64,000 nucleotides of DNA, from positions 10,316,001 to 10,380,000 of the forward strand of contig NZ_JAPNKC010000001.1 of NCBI RefSeq assembly GCF_026626705.1, written 5' to 3'. Positions within the stretch are counted from its first letter, which is position 1, and every line of letters starts with the position of its first letter. Source of the stretch: Pyxidicoccus sp. MSG2 (GTDB lineage Bacteria; Myxococcota; Myxococcia; Myxococcales; Myxococcaceae). The notes below the pieces were generated by a model. It ran no database searches and was not told the DNA's origin. It saw only the letters and a list, made by a program, of their open reading frames with translations. The position numbers and the translations under genes were made by a program. Positions 34,508 through 43,564 of the stretch are shown one piece after another.

Positions 34508-36562
34508 TCAGCCCCGAAGGGAGGTGGCGCCGGGTCGGCGCAGGGGACAGACGTCGCCGGCCTTGCGGTACTCGCGCAGGACACCGGCCTCCAGGTGTGA
34601 CGAGCCGAGCGGCCCTCCGTCCTCCATCGCCAGCAGCGAGGCGTGCAGTACCGCGTTGCGAATCTGTCCACCGCTGAGCTGGCAGCGCGCGGCCACCTCG
34701 CGCAAGAGGCCCGCGTCCACCCCGTGCGCGGCGGGCAGGTGGAGCTGCCACAGCGTCCAGCGCTCGGACGGGTCCGGCGCGCGGAAGTCCACCACCACGT
34801 CCATGCGCCGCTGGAAGGCGGTGTCGATGGCGTCCGCCGCATTGGTGGTGACGATGAGGAGGCCCTCGTAGGACTCGATGCGCTGGAGGAGGTAGTTCGT
34901 CTCCAGGTTCGCGTACCGGTCCGTGGACGAGCCCACGCCGGTGCGCTTGGCGAAGAGCGCGTCGCCCTCGTCGAAGAGCAGCACCACGTCCAGCTCCTCG
35001 GCGAGCGCGAAGATGCGGGCGAGGTTCTTCTCCGTCTCGCCGATGTACTTGTTCACCACCGAGGACAGCTCCACCCGGTACACGTCCAGCCCCAACGCCG
35101 CGGCGACGAGGCGCGCGGCCAGCGTCTTCCCGGTGCCGCTGGGGCCCTGGAAGAGGGCGCGCACGCCCGGGGTGAGCTGCTTCGCCAACGAGCCGCCCAC
35201 GGCCTCGCCCATGCGCTCGCGGCCCCGGCAGCGCGTCTCCAGCAGGCGCAGCTCGCGCATCGTCTCGCTGGCCACGGAGAGCTGACCCCAGTCGCCCTGC
35301 GTGGTGAGCCGCACGGCCAGCGTGTCCAGGGCCTGCCGGTTGAGCGCGCGCGTGGCCTCGCGCACGTCGTTGGGTTCCACCTCCACGCGTCCGGCGAGCG
35401 CCGCGTGGGCCTGCGCCAGCCGCGCAGCGCGGCGGACGTGGCCCCGGGTGAGGCGGAAGGACGTACTCAGCTCGTCCACGCAGGCGCAGGGCCGGCCCGC
35501 CAGTCCCCGCTGCCAGTGCAGGGCCCGCTCCTCCGGGCCGGGCATGTCCACCGCGAGGGTGAGCGCACGGTCCACGCCGTCGCCGGAGACGCCGCCCAGC
35601 CGCCCGAGCACCACGCCCAGCGGCCCGTCCAGGCCCGTCAACTCCGGCACCTCGGCGGCCTCACCGGGGGCCGGCTCCAGCACCGCCACCGGCAGCGCGT
35701 GCAGCAGCGTGGCCAGCGGGCCCACCATGCGCCACCGCGCGTCGTCGCCCTTCTGCGGCCCCTCCACCTCCAACACGCCCCGGCCCAGGGCGCGAGCCAC
35801 CGAGCGCAGCAGCGTGCGCCGCCCGTTGTGGCGGGGACCGCGGACCACCAGCGCGCGGACCTCCGTCGAGCCCAGCAATGCCGGCAGCCGCGTGAGCGCC
35901 TCGCGCAGTGGCTCCGGGATGATGAGCGGCTCGTCGCGCTCCAGCTTCGCCAGCGCGTGGTGCTTCATCCACGGGGTGGGGCGCTCGGGGGCCTCGCCGC
36001 GCAGCGCATCCCAGACGGCACCGGGGACGTGGAGGGCCCACTCGGAGCGGGGGGCCTCGCGGTCCGTCACCTCGACGAGGCCCAGGTCCATCAGCCGGCG
36101 CAGGTGCGCGCGCACCTCGCCCCGGTCGTCCTCGCCGCGCCAGGCCGCGTTGAGCAGGCCCAGGGTGGGGCGGTGCAGCGTGGGCGTGCCCTGGAGCGCC
36201 GCGAAGAAGGTGCCGAAGCGCGCGTCCTCCTCCACCATTCCCACTGCGAGCAGCAGCGTCAGCGCCTCATGGTCCAGCCCGGCCGCCTGGCGTAGCGCGC
36301 GCATGGGCAGGTGGCAGGGCACGTCCGACTCCCACTCGGCCAGCGCCCCGGGCCAGTGGCCGGGGCCGTCCTCGTTCTCCAGCGCGCCGATGCCCAGCCC
36401 GGTGAGCTCCTCGCGGTACGACTCCAGGAAGGGGAAGCGCGCCAGCAGGGCGCTCTCGCTTCCGAAGGTGCGCGCGCCGTGGGCCAGCACCCGCGTGGCC
36501 GCGGCGAAGAAGTAGAGCTTGAAGTGTTCGACGGGTTCGGAGCCGCTCGGGATGTCGGACAT
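34508..36562 (-). CDS. eCIS AAA+ ATPase (Afp15/Pvc15-like)
   Basis: A 684-aa protein. The C-terminal AAA+ module has Walker A FQGPSGTGKTLAARLV (about residues 470-485), Walker B VVLLFDEGDALFAKRTG (about 526-542), the sensor-1 segment LLIVTTNAADAID and the arginine-finger region FQRRMDVVVDF. The N-terminal 330 residues are helical/winged-helix-like. Size and domain plan match the ATPase found in nearly all eCIS loci, whose role is in assembly or cargo loading. ATG 36562 is chosen; the open frame extends to 36826 but overlaps the preceding gene. It sits between the 705-aa conserved protein (14 nt upstream) and the effector (12 nt downstream). Confidence 0.9.
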   Translation of the reverse strand: MSDIPSGSEPVEHFKLYFFAAATRVLAHGARTFGSESALLARFPFLESYREELTGLGIGALENEDGPGHWPGALAEWESDVPCHLPMRALRQAAGLDHEALTLLLAVGMVEEDARFGTFFAALQGTPTLHRPTLGLLNAAWRGEDDRGEVRAHLRRLMDLGLVEVTDREAPRSEWALHVPGAVWDALRGEAPERPTPWMKHHALAKLERDEPLIIPEPLREALTRLPALLGSTEVRALVVRGPRHNGRRTLLRSVARALGRGVLEVEGPQKGDDARWRMVGPLATLLHALPVAVLEPAPGEAAEVPELTGLDGPLGVVLGRLGGVSGDGVDRALTLAVDMPGPEERALHWQRGLAGRPCACVDELSTSFRLTRGHVRRAARLAQAHAALAGRVEVEPNDVREATRALNRQALDTLAVRLTTQGDWGQLSVASETMRELRLLETRCRGRERMGEAVGGSLAKQLTPGVRALFQGPSGTGKTLAARLVAAALGLDVYRVELSSVVNKYIGETEKNLARIFALAEELDVVLLFDEGDALFAKRTGVGSSTDRYANLETNYLLQRIESYEGLLIVTTNAADAIDTAFQRRMDVVVDFRAPDPSERWTLWQLHLPAAHGVDAGLLREVAARCQLSGGQIRNAVLHASLLAMEDGGPLGSSHLEAGVLREYRKAGDVCPLRRPGATSLRG

Positions 36563-36576
36563 GGCGCGTGTCGGGC

Positions 36577-38694
36577 TCACTCGAAGTGGAAGGTGAGGTG
36601 GCGCCCGGCGGACGGGAGCCACCCGATGTCCCGGTCCAGCCCGGCGATTCGCACCGCCAGCGGGAGCTGGGACAGGGCAAGCACCACGTCCACATGACTC
36701 TCTGAGACGTGGAGCCGGGCATCGTGTGAAAACAGCGTTCCCTCCAGCTCGAGCGCATCGTTCGAAGTCAGACCCAGCGCGCGGACCAGCCGTGCGCGGC
36801 AGTAGGGCACCAGCCACGCGAGCCACCGCTCCAGTGGGGCGGCATCAGCTCCACCCGGCGGCGGTACCTCTCCGTGGGCCAGTGTGAAGCGCGGCTCGGC
36901 GGCGGTGTTTGCCTCCCCACCCGGTGCGTGCTCTCGCATGGAGGTCGCCGCCATGCGGCGGCTTCGTGGGTCAGGGGCACGCTGGAGGTAGGGCTCCACC
37001 TCTCGCTGGACCTGCGCCTCCACGTCGTCGTCCATGCGCGGCACATCCACCACGAGGAAGCCCGCCGGGTGCAGCACGCGCAGTCGGCCATCCTGGGCCG
37101 ACCACGTCCACACCTGCGTCTCCTCGGTGCGGAATGCGTGCAGCCACTCCTCGGGCACGCGCCACGCATCCGGAGGCTCGAAGCCCTGTCCGGCAGCGTC
37201 CCCCGCCTTGCGACCGGCGAGCAGGGCCAGCACCTTCCACACCGGGTCGCCCGGGCGTGGGTCCGCGAGCAGCCTGCGCCCCAGCAGCGTGACGAAGTCC
37301 CAGAGGGACAGCGGCAGGTGCGGGTGCATCGGCCGCGAGAAGTCCCCGTATAGCTCCAGGAAGAGGGCCAGGTTGACGAGGTAGAACAGGCCCCCGAGTC
37401 CGGTGGGGATGGGCAGACCCCAGGCGCGCTCCGGTGTTTGTTCGCGCGACACCTGGGGAAGGAAGCCCTGGGTGGGCGAGGGCGGCTGCGACGAAATCGG
37501 AGTGAGTTCCACCGGCGGCCCGCTCACGCCTTCGCCGGGGAGGGCCGGAGGCTCGGAAGGGGCCATGACACCCGCGGTGGGCGCGTTTCGCACGGCAGGC
37601 GCATCGAGCGGAGGCGCTCCGTCTTCCGAAATCGCTCCCGTGTCCCGGAGAGCCAGCCCCTCATCCCTCGCGGGGGCGGGGCTCGCGCGAGACGCCTCGC
37701 CCGGAGCCTCGTGTAACGAAGCCGCTGCCACGGGCGGCACGTTGGCGAAGGCTGGCGGGCCTCCCGCGGAATCCAGTACGTACGGCGGAGGAGACCGGGG
37801 GGACGCTTCGACGAAGTGCCGCGCCTGCTCGCGGCGCCATGCATGCAGCGCCCGTGCGAAGTCCGGGCGTCGAAGCTCCATGGGCGCACGGTGCAGCATC
37901 AGCGACACGCCGAGCAGCGTCCGTCGCTCGAGCCCGCTCTCCACGGCCCGGACCTCCTGCACCCACGGTTCCCAGGGAGCACTGGCTCCGGTGAGCGCCA
38001 GCGCCCCGTCGTACCCCTCCGTTTCCATGGCGGAAGCCCCATGCTCCGCGCGCACAACCGTCGTTTCTGCCTCTGGGATACGGGAGGCTTCTGTTTCGCT
38101 CAGGAGCGCTCGTTGTCCGTAGCGGAGGGCCAGTGCGGTGAGCAGCCCACGCGCGTCCACCTCGTCGAGCACGGAGAGCGCCGGTGTGACGTTTCCTTGT
38201 CGCGCCACGAGGCCCAGCGAGGCCGGGAGGTACTCGGGATGGCGGTTCCACTCCCGGAGCAGCACCTGCCGCAGGTCCGTGCTGCCGTAGAGTCCGCTCC
38301 ACCACCATTGGTGCGCGTGGAGCCCATGGCCCAGCGCGAGGGCCAGGCAGCCCAGCAACTCCGCCATGTCGGAGAAGAGGACCGCCTCGCTGTCGGCTGG
38401 AACCGCACCCTCGACGGGCCGGGCCGCGCGCGAGAGCAATTCTCGCAGCGCCGACCCGAGCGTCCTGTCCCACTCCACCGGGGAGTCGAACGCGCGGCGG
38501 CTCCGCGACGTGCCACCCGACTGGAGCGTCCCCAACCGGCGCACGCAGAGGATGGCGGACGGAGGCAGCCCCAGGGCGCCAGGATTCACGGCGCCCATGA
38601 GGCGCTCCATCCGGAGGCGGGTCGCGAGCGAATCTCCGCCCGCGCCCCGGACCCGCAGGCGAGCCACCTTGATCAACCCCTCGTGCATCCCCAT
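36577..38694 (-). CDS. Conserved eCIS-associated protein of unknown function (GLFYLVNL motif)
   Basis: A 705-aa protein. Two structured parts flank a Pro/Ala/Glu-rich linker (about residues 310-420). The C-terminal part contains GLGGLFYLVNLALFLELYGD followed by LSLWDFVTLLGRRLL, a motif pair I associate with large unassigned proteins encoded next to the AAA+ ATPase in eCIS loci, some of which are named tape-measure proteins. The protein has no long regular coiled coil, so a tape-measure function is not evident. It lies between the VWA protein gene (22 nt) and the ATPase gene. No signal peptide. The role is open; a chaperone, ATPase partner or assembly factor is possible. Confidence 0.55.
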   Translation of the reverse strand: MGMHEGLIKVARLRVRGAGGDSLATRLRMERLMGAVNPGALGLPPSAILCVRRLGTLQSGGTSRSRRAFDSPVEWDRTLGSALRELLSRAARPVEGAVPADSEAVLFSDMAELLGCLALALGHGLHAHQWWWSGLYGSTDLRQVLLREWNRHPEYLPASLGLVARQGNVTPALSVLDEVDARGLLTALALRYGQRALLSETEASRIPEAETTVVRAEHGASAMETEGYDGALALTGASAPWEPWVQEVRAVESGLERRTLLGVSLMLHRAPMELRRPDFARALHAWRREQARHFVEASPRSPPPYVLDSAGGPPAFANVPPVAAASLHEAPGEASRASPAPARDEGLALRDTGAISEDGAPPLDAPAVRNAPTAGVMAPSEPPALPGEGVSGPPVELTPISSQPPSPTQGFLPQVSREQTPERAWGLPIPTGLGGLFYLVNLALFLELYGDFSRPMHPHLPLSLWDFVTLLGRRLLADPRPGDPVWKVLALLAGRKAGDAAGQGFEPPDAWRVPEEWLHAFRTEETQVWTWSAQDGRLRVLHPAGFLVVDVPRMDDDVEAQVQREVEPYLQRAPDPRSRRMAATSMREHAPGGEANTAAEPRFTLAHGEVPPPGGADAAPLERWLAWLVPYCRARLVRALGLTSNDALELEGTLFSHDARLHVSESHVDVVLALSQLPLAVRIAGLDRDIGWLPSAGRHLTFHFE

Positions 38695-38716
38695 GGCCCA
38701 CCTCGCGGCGCGGCGG

Positions 38717-41239
38717 CTACGCGCGCCGCGACCGCCGGCGCACGAAGATGAGCAGCAGCGGCAGGGCGTAGAGGAGCATCATGTCCCCCGTGGCGCCGCA
38801 GTGCCCACAGGTCTTCCCCTTGCCCCCGCCGTTCCCGGTGCCCCCGTCTGGTGTGCCCGGCCCCGTGCCCGGCTTGACGGGCTCGAGCTTCGTCACCGTT
38901 CCCCGGGCGATGACGGCGTCCCCCATGGCGATCTCGATGGGCGTGTCCTTCTGCACGCCCGTCACGAGCACCTTGTACGTGCCGTCGACCTCCGGCGTCG
39001 TCACACTGACGACCTTGCCATTGCCGCCGAGCGTGACGCGGAGCTGGTCCTCGTAGCCGGGCCCCTTGACGTTATCCAGCGCGTCCTTGAGCACGAGCGT
39101 CAGCACGTACGAGTCGGGCGAGCCGTCGGGAGCCGGGGCGCTCTCCAGGGTGGAGCTGGGGCCGTCCGGGATGACCTCCACGGCCGTCTCCACGGTCTCG
39201 ATGCGGCGCAGGGGGATTCCGTCCGCGGACTTCCCCTCCAGGAGGACGTGGAAGCGGTACGTGCCCGGAATCTTCGTGTCGGCGTAGGTCAGGGTGAAGC
39301 GCCCGTTCTCCAGGCGCTTCATCTGGACCGGATCCGCATTGAGGGACTCCAGCTTCTTGCGGAACTCCGGGTCCAGGGCGAGCGCCTCCAGCTTGCGCTG
39401 GTAGGGGCTGAGCACGTCCGGGCTCTGCTGCTGCGTCGTCGCCGTCGTTCCCGGGGTGGTGGGAGTCGTCCCCGCTCCCGGCTGCCGCGGAATCGGATTG
39501 GACGGCATCTTCGTCGTGTGCAGGAGCGTCCCCAGTGCGGCCATCGGTCGCTCCACCGCGACGGAGAGCACGAGGTCCTGCTCCTTGCTCAAGGGCTTGC
39601 CATCGAAGATGACCTCCGCGTTCAGCGTGAGGGGCTTGCCCGCAGGGTGCTTGTCCCCCTCGATGTGAAGGCCGAAGTCCAGGCTGCGCTCCTCGACGAG
39701 CACGGACAGCTCGTAGGGCTGATCCCCGGGGGCGTCGGGGTTCCGAAGGACGTCGAAGGCCCACGTCCCCGGCGGCCCCAGCTTGCCCATCTCGAAGCGC
39801 TGGACCAGGGTGCTGCGTCCGACGACCTGGGCCGAGGGCTGGGCCAACGCGCCTCCGGGCTTGCGGGCGCGCAACCCCAGCGGCATGAACCGGCCGGGGC
39901 GCGCGGAGAGCGCGACGTAGATGCTGCGGGCCGTGGCGTCGACCTCGACGCTGGTGGACTGCTGGCTGCTGCTCGCGGGCAGCACGGCCTGCTTCTGTGC
40001 GAGCGTGGCCAGGGTGTTGCCCTTCAGCGCCGCCACGAGCTCGGTGAGGAAGGAGCTCGCCAGGGTGCTCGACGTCGCCATCAGCGGATTGCCCGCGGTC
40101 TGTTGGGCAATCTCCGTCAGCAGCTCGCCATGCGGAGTCATGGCTCCCGGAACTCCGACGGAGACCGCCAGGATGGGGATGCAGAGGTCGCCCAGGCTCT
40201 GCTCGCCTTCCCCGTTCATCAGGTCGAGCGTCCGCCGACCATCCGAGGCGCGCTTGTTCACGTAGGGCGGCACGTTCTGCATGCCGTCCGTCATCAGGAC
40301 GATGGCGAGGTCGAACTTCCCGTCCGCCGGCAGGCCGCGCCAGGTGTTGATGGCATCCTTGAGCCCCGAGCCGAGGGCCGTGCCGCCCAGGGGATTGTCG
40401 GCCTGGACCCGTGCATTGATGGCGTCCCACGGGTGGGTGCCGGCCCCGCTCCCGCGCTCGACGAAGTTGCCTCCCGGGAAGGGGACGACCTGGGATGCGC
40501 TCTCGAAGTAGACGAGCCCGAGCCGGTCCTTCGCGATCCCGATGCCGCCGGCCGTGCCAGCGCCGAGACCCTCGATCCGCCACACGCCGACGAACTGTTC
40601 GATGGACCGCTGGAGTGCGGACCACTTCGAGCCGGCCATGGGCCCCACATCACCCGGCGTGGCGTCCCACATGCTCCCGGAGCGGTCGAGCACCAGGGCG
40701 ATGTCCAGCGGGAGCCGGCCTCGGTATTGCCCGGGCGGCTCACTGCCCGCCACCCAGGTCACCGTGTCCACCCGCCGGTTCGCGCACTTCCCACAGGTCG
40801 CCGGGGAGGCCCGGTACCCGGTGATGCGGTAGCCGTTGATGGCCGGCAGCCCCACCGGGCTGAAGGAATAGCTCTTCGCCGCGTCCACACCCGTCTTGAC
40901 GGCACAGAAATCAACGCCCGAGCCCAGGGGCGCCAGGACGCTCTTCGCTGCCAGATCGATCACGAGGCTGTTGGTGCCCGGGACGAGAAACACCGCGACG
41001 GTATCGCCGGCATTGGCGCCGGTAAGGTTGGCGGCGTCGCCCACGAAGATGCTGGTGCCCGCGAACTCGATGGCGGCCCCCGGAGCGGGAGCCGCGTCCA
41101 GGTCCAGCATCACCCGGACCCTGCTGACGGGAGCCGCCGTCGGCGCGGGAAGTTGGAAGGTGTAGGGCTGGGCCAGTGCGGGGCCGGCCAGCAGCAACGC
41201 CACGAGGAACAGTGGAATGCGACAGGGGCGGGAGTGCAT
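38717..41239 (-). CDS. Secreted VWA-domain protein with MYXO-CTERM-like C-terminal anchor
   Basis: An 840-aa protein. Signal peptide (PCRIPLFLVALLLAGPALA). A von Willebrand A domain (about residues 175-400) carries the MIDAS motif LDRSGSM, GGTALGSGL and MTDGMQN. A CGKC pair precedes it. Beta-rich repeats follow to about residue 790. The C-terminus is CGHCGATGD, a hydrophobic helix (MMLLYALPLLLIFV) and RRRSRRA, the Cys-motif/TM/Arg layout of MYXO-CTERM surface proteins. ATG 41239 is preceded by GGAGG; a TTG six codons upstream overlaps the previous gene. A surface-sorted adhesin-like protein in the middle of an eCIS operon is unusual; it may dock particles on the cell surface or bind targets. 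Confidence 0.82.
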   Translation of the reverse strand: MHSRPCRIPLFLVALLLAGPALAQPYTFQLPAPTAAPVSRVRVMLDLDAAPAPGAAIEFAGTSIFVGDAANLTGANAGDTVAVFLVPGTNSLVIDLAAKSVLAPLGSGVDFCAVKTGVDAAKSYSFSPVGLPAINGYRITGYRASPATCGKCANRRVDTVTWVAGSEPPGQYRGRLPLDIALVLDRSGSMWDATPGDVGPMAGSKWSALQRSIEQFVGVWRIEGLGAGTAGGIGIAKDRLGLVYFESASQVVPFPGGNFVERGSGAGTHPWDAINARVQADNPLGGTALGSGLKDAINTWRGLPADGKFDLAIVLMTDGMQNVPPYVNKRASDGRRTLDLMNGEGEQSLGDLCIPILAVSVGVPGAMTPHGELLTEIAQQTAGNPLMATSSTLASSFLTELVAALKGNTLATLAQKQAVLPASSSQQSTSVEVDATARSIYVALSARPGRFMPLGLRARKPGGALAQPSAQVVGRSTLVQRFEMGKLGPPGTWAFDVLRNPDAPGDQPYELSVLVEERSLDFGLHIEGDKHPAGKPLTLNAEVIFDGKPLSKEQDLVLSVAVERPMAALGTLLHTTKMPSNPIPRQPGAGTTPTTPGTTATTQQQSPDVLSPYQRKLEALALDPEFRKKLESLNADPVQMKRLENGRFTLTYADTKIPGTYRFHVLLEGKSADGIPLRRIETVETAVEVIPDGPSSTLESAPAPDGSPDSYVLTLVLKDALDNVKGPGYEDQLRVTLGGNGKVVSVTTPEVDGTYKVLVTGVQKDTPIEIAMGDAVIARGTVTKLEPVKPGTGPGTPDGGTGNGGGKGKTCGHCGATGDMMLLYALPLLLIFVRRRSRRA

Positions 41240-41244
41240 GACGC

Positions 41245-42216
41245 TCAGAGCCTCCAAATGAACAGCGGGAAAGGCGGCGAGGTCCGGCTGGTTTCGCCGG
41301 AGCCGACCTGGACGGTGATACCGAACTGGGCGTTGCTCCCCTGGGTGTCCAATCCAGGGAGGCTGCTCGGCACGGTGACGACCAGGGTGTTGGTGGACAG
41401 GTTGGAGTCGGCCGTGGGAGTGACCCCGGCAAGGGGCTGTCCGCCAAAGAAGACCCGGATGGCGCTGAGCTGGTCACCGAAGGCGCTGCCGACGATGCGG
41501 ATGCCCGCGCCGAGCCTGACGGTGGACGTCCCCGCGGTGACGGGGGTGATGGTGCTGATCGCCGGGTTCGGCTGCGCCAGCGGCGGCAGGACGATGAGCT
41601 TCAGCGTGTCCGAGCCGTGAATCGTTTCCACGCGCACGCTGACTTCCTTCTGCTGGCCCGTGCTGGTGGGCGCGCCCGGGATGTTCGTGGGTACGATGAC
41701 CGACAGCATCTGTGACGTGCTGTCCAGGGTGGGCGGAGCCAGCGCACCGTCGAACGTCACCGTGTTCTGCGAGATGGCGTCGAGGAAGTTGGTGCCGAAG
41801 ATGTCCAACCGGTCCCCGATGTTGACGCTCGTCTTGCTGAACCCGGTGATCTTCGGCGCCAGCGGCGTGGGGGTGGTGCCCACCGTGGCGGAGACCAGCA
41901 GGAACACGGGCGTGTTGGGGACGACCCGCGCGCCCGGGGGCGGCACCTGACCAATGACTATCCGGTTGTTCTGGGTGGAGTCGTTGGCGTTCACAACGAG
42001 CCCCGCGGCATCCCTCACGGTGCTCAGCACGAGGCGCGAGCCCTGTGCACTCAGGAGGTTCTTCGTCGTCAGCAGGTTCTGCCCGAAGAAGGTCGGCACC
42101 TTGATCTCGCCGCCCAGGGCGGCTTCGAGGTCCTTCAGTTTCTTGATGATGAGGTTGATGAACTTGGCGGTTATCAAATCGCCCGGTTGGACATCAGTCA
42201 GTTGTTCGTCGGCCAT
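41245..42216 (-). CDS. PASTA / IPT-TIG repeat protein, possible eCIS fibre or decoration
   Basis: A 323-aa protein without signal peptide. After an N-terminal helical segment (ITAKFINLIIKKLKDLEAAL) comes a PASTA-like unit (VIGQVPPPGARVVPNTPVFL, about residues 86-105). Two IPT/TIG immunoglobulin-like domains follow: PKITGFSKTSVNIGDRLDIF and AISTITPVTAGTSTVRLGAG. These are beta-sandwich modules used in adhesins and phage decoration proteins. It has a strong RBS (GAGGAGG) before ATG and a 46-bp gap from the preceding gene, one of the largest in the operon. Position after the collagen-like gene and the absence of a secretion signal fit a particle-bound component. Confidence 0.62.
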   Translation of the reverse strand: MADEQLTDVQPGDLITAKFINLIIKKLKDLEAALGGEIKVPTFFGQNLLTTKNLLSAQGSRLVLSTVRDAAGLVVNANDSTQNNRIVIGQVPPPGARVVPNTPVFLLVSATVGTTPTPLAPKITGFSKTSVNIGDRLDIFGTNFLDAISQNTVTFDGALAPPTLDSTSQMLSVIVPTNIPGAPTSTGQQKEVSVRVETIHGSDTLKLIVLPPLAQPNPAISTITPVTAGTSTVRLGAGIRIVGSAFGDQLSAIRVFFGGQPLAGVTPTADSNLSTNTLVVTVPSSLPGLDTQGSNAQFGITVQVGSGETSRTSPPFPLFIWRL

Positions 42217-42262
42217 CGCTTCCTCCTCGCGGCCTGTCAGGGTGGGAAACCGAAGGGTGGGT

Positions 42263-43558
42263 TCACCGCAGTGCGTAGTTGCCGAAGCTCCAGTGCGACG
42301 CGTCGTAGCGCGGCTCGCTCACGTCGGGCATGTGGCCGCTGGCGAAGATGAGGTACTCCTGCGTGGAGCCGCCCGAGAGCAGCGCCTGCTGGTTCTCACG
42401 GACCTTGAAGAGCCAGACGAACGGGTCCGTGCTGGAGGGCGTCGTCGGCAGGAAGGTGACGGGCGGGAAGGCGAAGGCCATCCGCAAGAGCGCCTGCATC
42501 CGCGCGCCCTCCACGTGCGTCACCACCTCGCGAATCGTCACCCCGTCGAAGAAGACGTTCTTGTCGAAGCCGGGGAAGGCCTCGTTGCCCAGCGGCACCA
42601 CGCCCGTGGGAGGCAGGAACTCGAAGTGGTCTCGCGCCTTCAGCGCCTGCGGGTTGACGGCGCGCAGCGAGTCGAGCTGGTCCTGGAACTGGAGGAACAT
42701 GGCCTCGCCCTCGGCGGCGCGGCGGTCTCCCACACCCAGCGCCCAGCGCCCGGGCTGCGTCGAGCGGGTGGGGCGGCGGCGCGCGGACCACACGTCCACG
42801 AAGCGGATGCCCTCGCCGTCGCGCCAGTGGATGACGGCCAGCGGCACGTCGCAGTCGGTGAGGAACTGCGGGCGCAGCTTGTCGATGGCGCCGTACCCCG
42901 TCGCGGGGACGGAGAAGGGGTAGTCGCGGAAGGGCACCGCCTGCGTGTCCGTCGTCCCGAAGCAGTGGTGCGCCACGCGGTTGCGCAGCCGCTGCCGCTT
43001 CGCCGTGGTGTTCTGCAGGTCCGCGTCCGGGACTTCCAGCCGCAGCAGGCGGAAGCGCACGCCCTCCACCAGCCGCTTCGCCTCGCAGCCGTTGGTGGGC
43101 TGGCCGCCCAGGCCGCTCGTCTCCGCGCGGCCCTCGCGCCCGTCCGCCTCGGAGATGACGAGCAGGTACACGCCCGTGCCGGACACGTACACGCTGCCCG
43201 GCGGCGAGCACGCGCCGAAGCCGGCCTGCGCGCCCGCGGCGGTGGTTTCATTGGAGGCGCCGCGCAACAGCGACACCTCCACCGGCTGCTTCAGTTCCAG
43301 CGCTCGGCCCTCGCGGTTGAGGGCCAGGCCCTGCTTCACCGTGACGACGGGCTCCGTCGTCGAGCTGCCGCCGATGATGGCCTCCACCTCCAGGCCATGC
43401 ACCACGCCCTCGCCCAGCGCGGCGCCGAACTGCTTGAGCGCGTCCTTCCGGGCCTGCTGCTCCCGCGTCAGGTCCTCGGCGGACAGGAGCCGGCCATTGA
43501 AGAAGTTCGTCGAGCGGATGCCGTCGTCGAGGAATGCCGTATCCAGGTCGATGCGCAT
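42263..43558 (-). CDS. eCIS-associated protein with NFFNGRLL motif, unknown function
   Basis: A 431-aa protein. It begins MRIDLDTAFLDDGIRSTNFF, followed by a segment (NGRLLSAEDLTREQQARKD) similar in style to proteins repeatedly encoded beside eCIS fibre genes. The collagen-like protein next door has a comparable N-terminus ([17 protein letters not shown]). Both then show a beta-structured GLAV/GLEV core (GVVHGLEVEAIIGG here). The rest is beta-rich with no enzyme motif. It starts 6 nt after the collagen-like gene. It is probably a baseplate-attached or fibre-adaptor protein, by analogy only. Confidence 0.55.
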   Translation of the reverse strand: MRIDLDTAFLDDGIRSTNFFNGRLLSAEDLTREQQARKDALKQFGAALGEGVVHGLEVEAIIGGSSTTEPVVTVKQGLALNREGRALELKQPVEVSLLRGASNETTAAGAQAGFGACSPPGSVYVSGTGVYLLVISEADGREGRAETSGLGGQPTNGCEAKRLVEGVRFRLLRLEVPDADLQNTTAKRQRLRNRVAHHCFGTTDTQAVPFRDYPFSVPATGYGAIDKLRPQFLTDCDVPLAVIHWRDGEGIRFVDVWSARRRPTRSTQPGRWALGVGDRRAAEGEAMFLQFQDQLDSLRAVNPQALKARDHFEFLPPTGVVPLGNEAFPGFDKNVFFDGVTIREVVTHVEGARMQALLRMAFAFPPVTFLPTTPSSTDPFVWLFKVRENQQALLSGGSTQEYLIFASGHMPDVSEPRYDASHWSFGNYALR

Positions 43559-43564
43559 GGCGCG

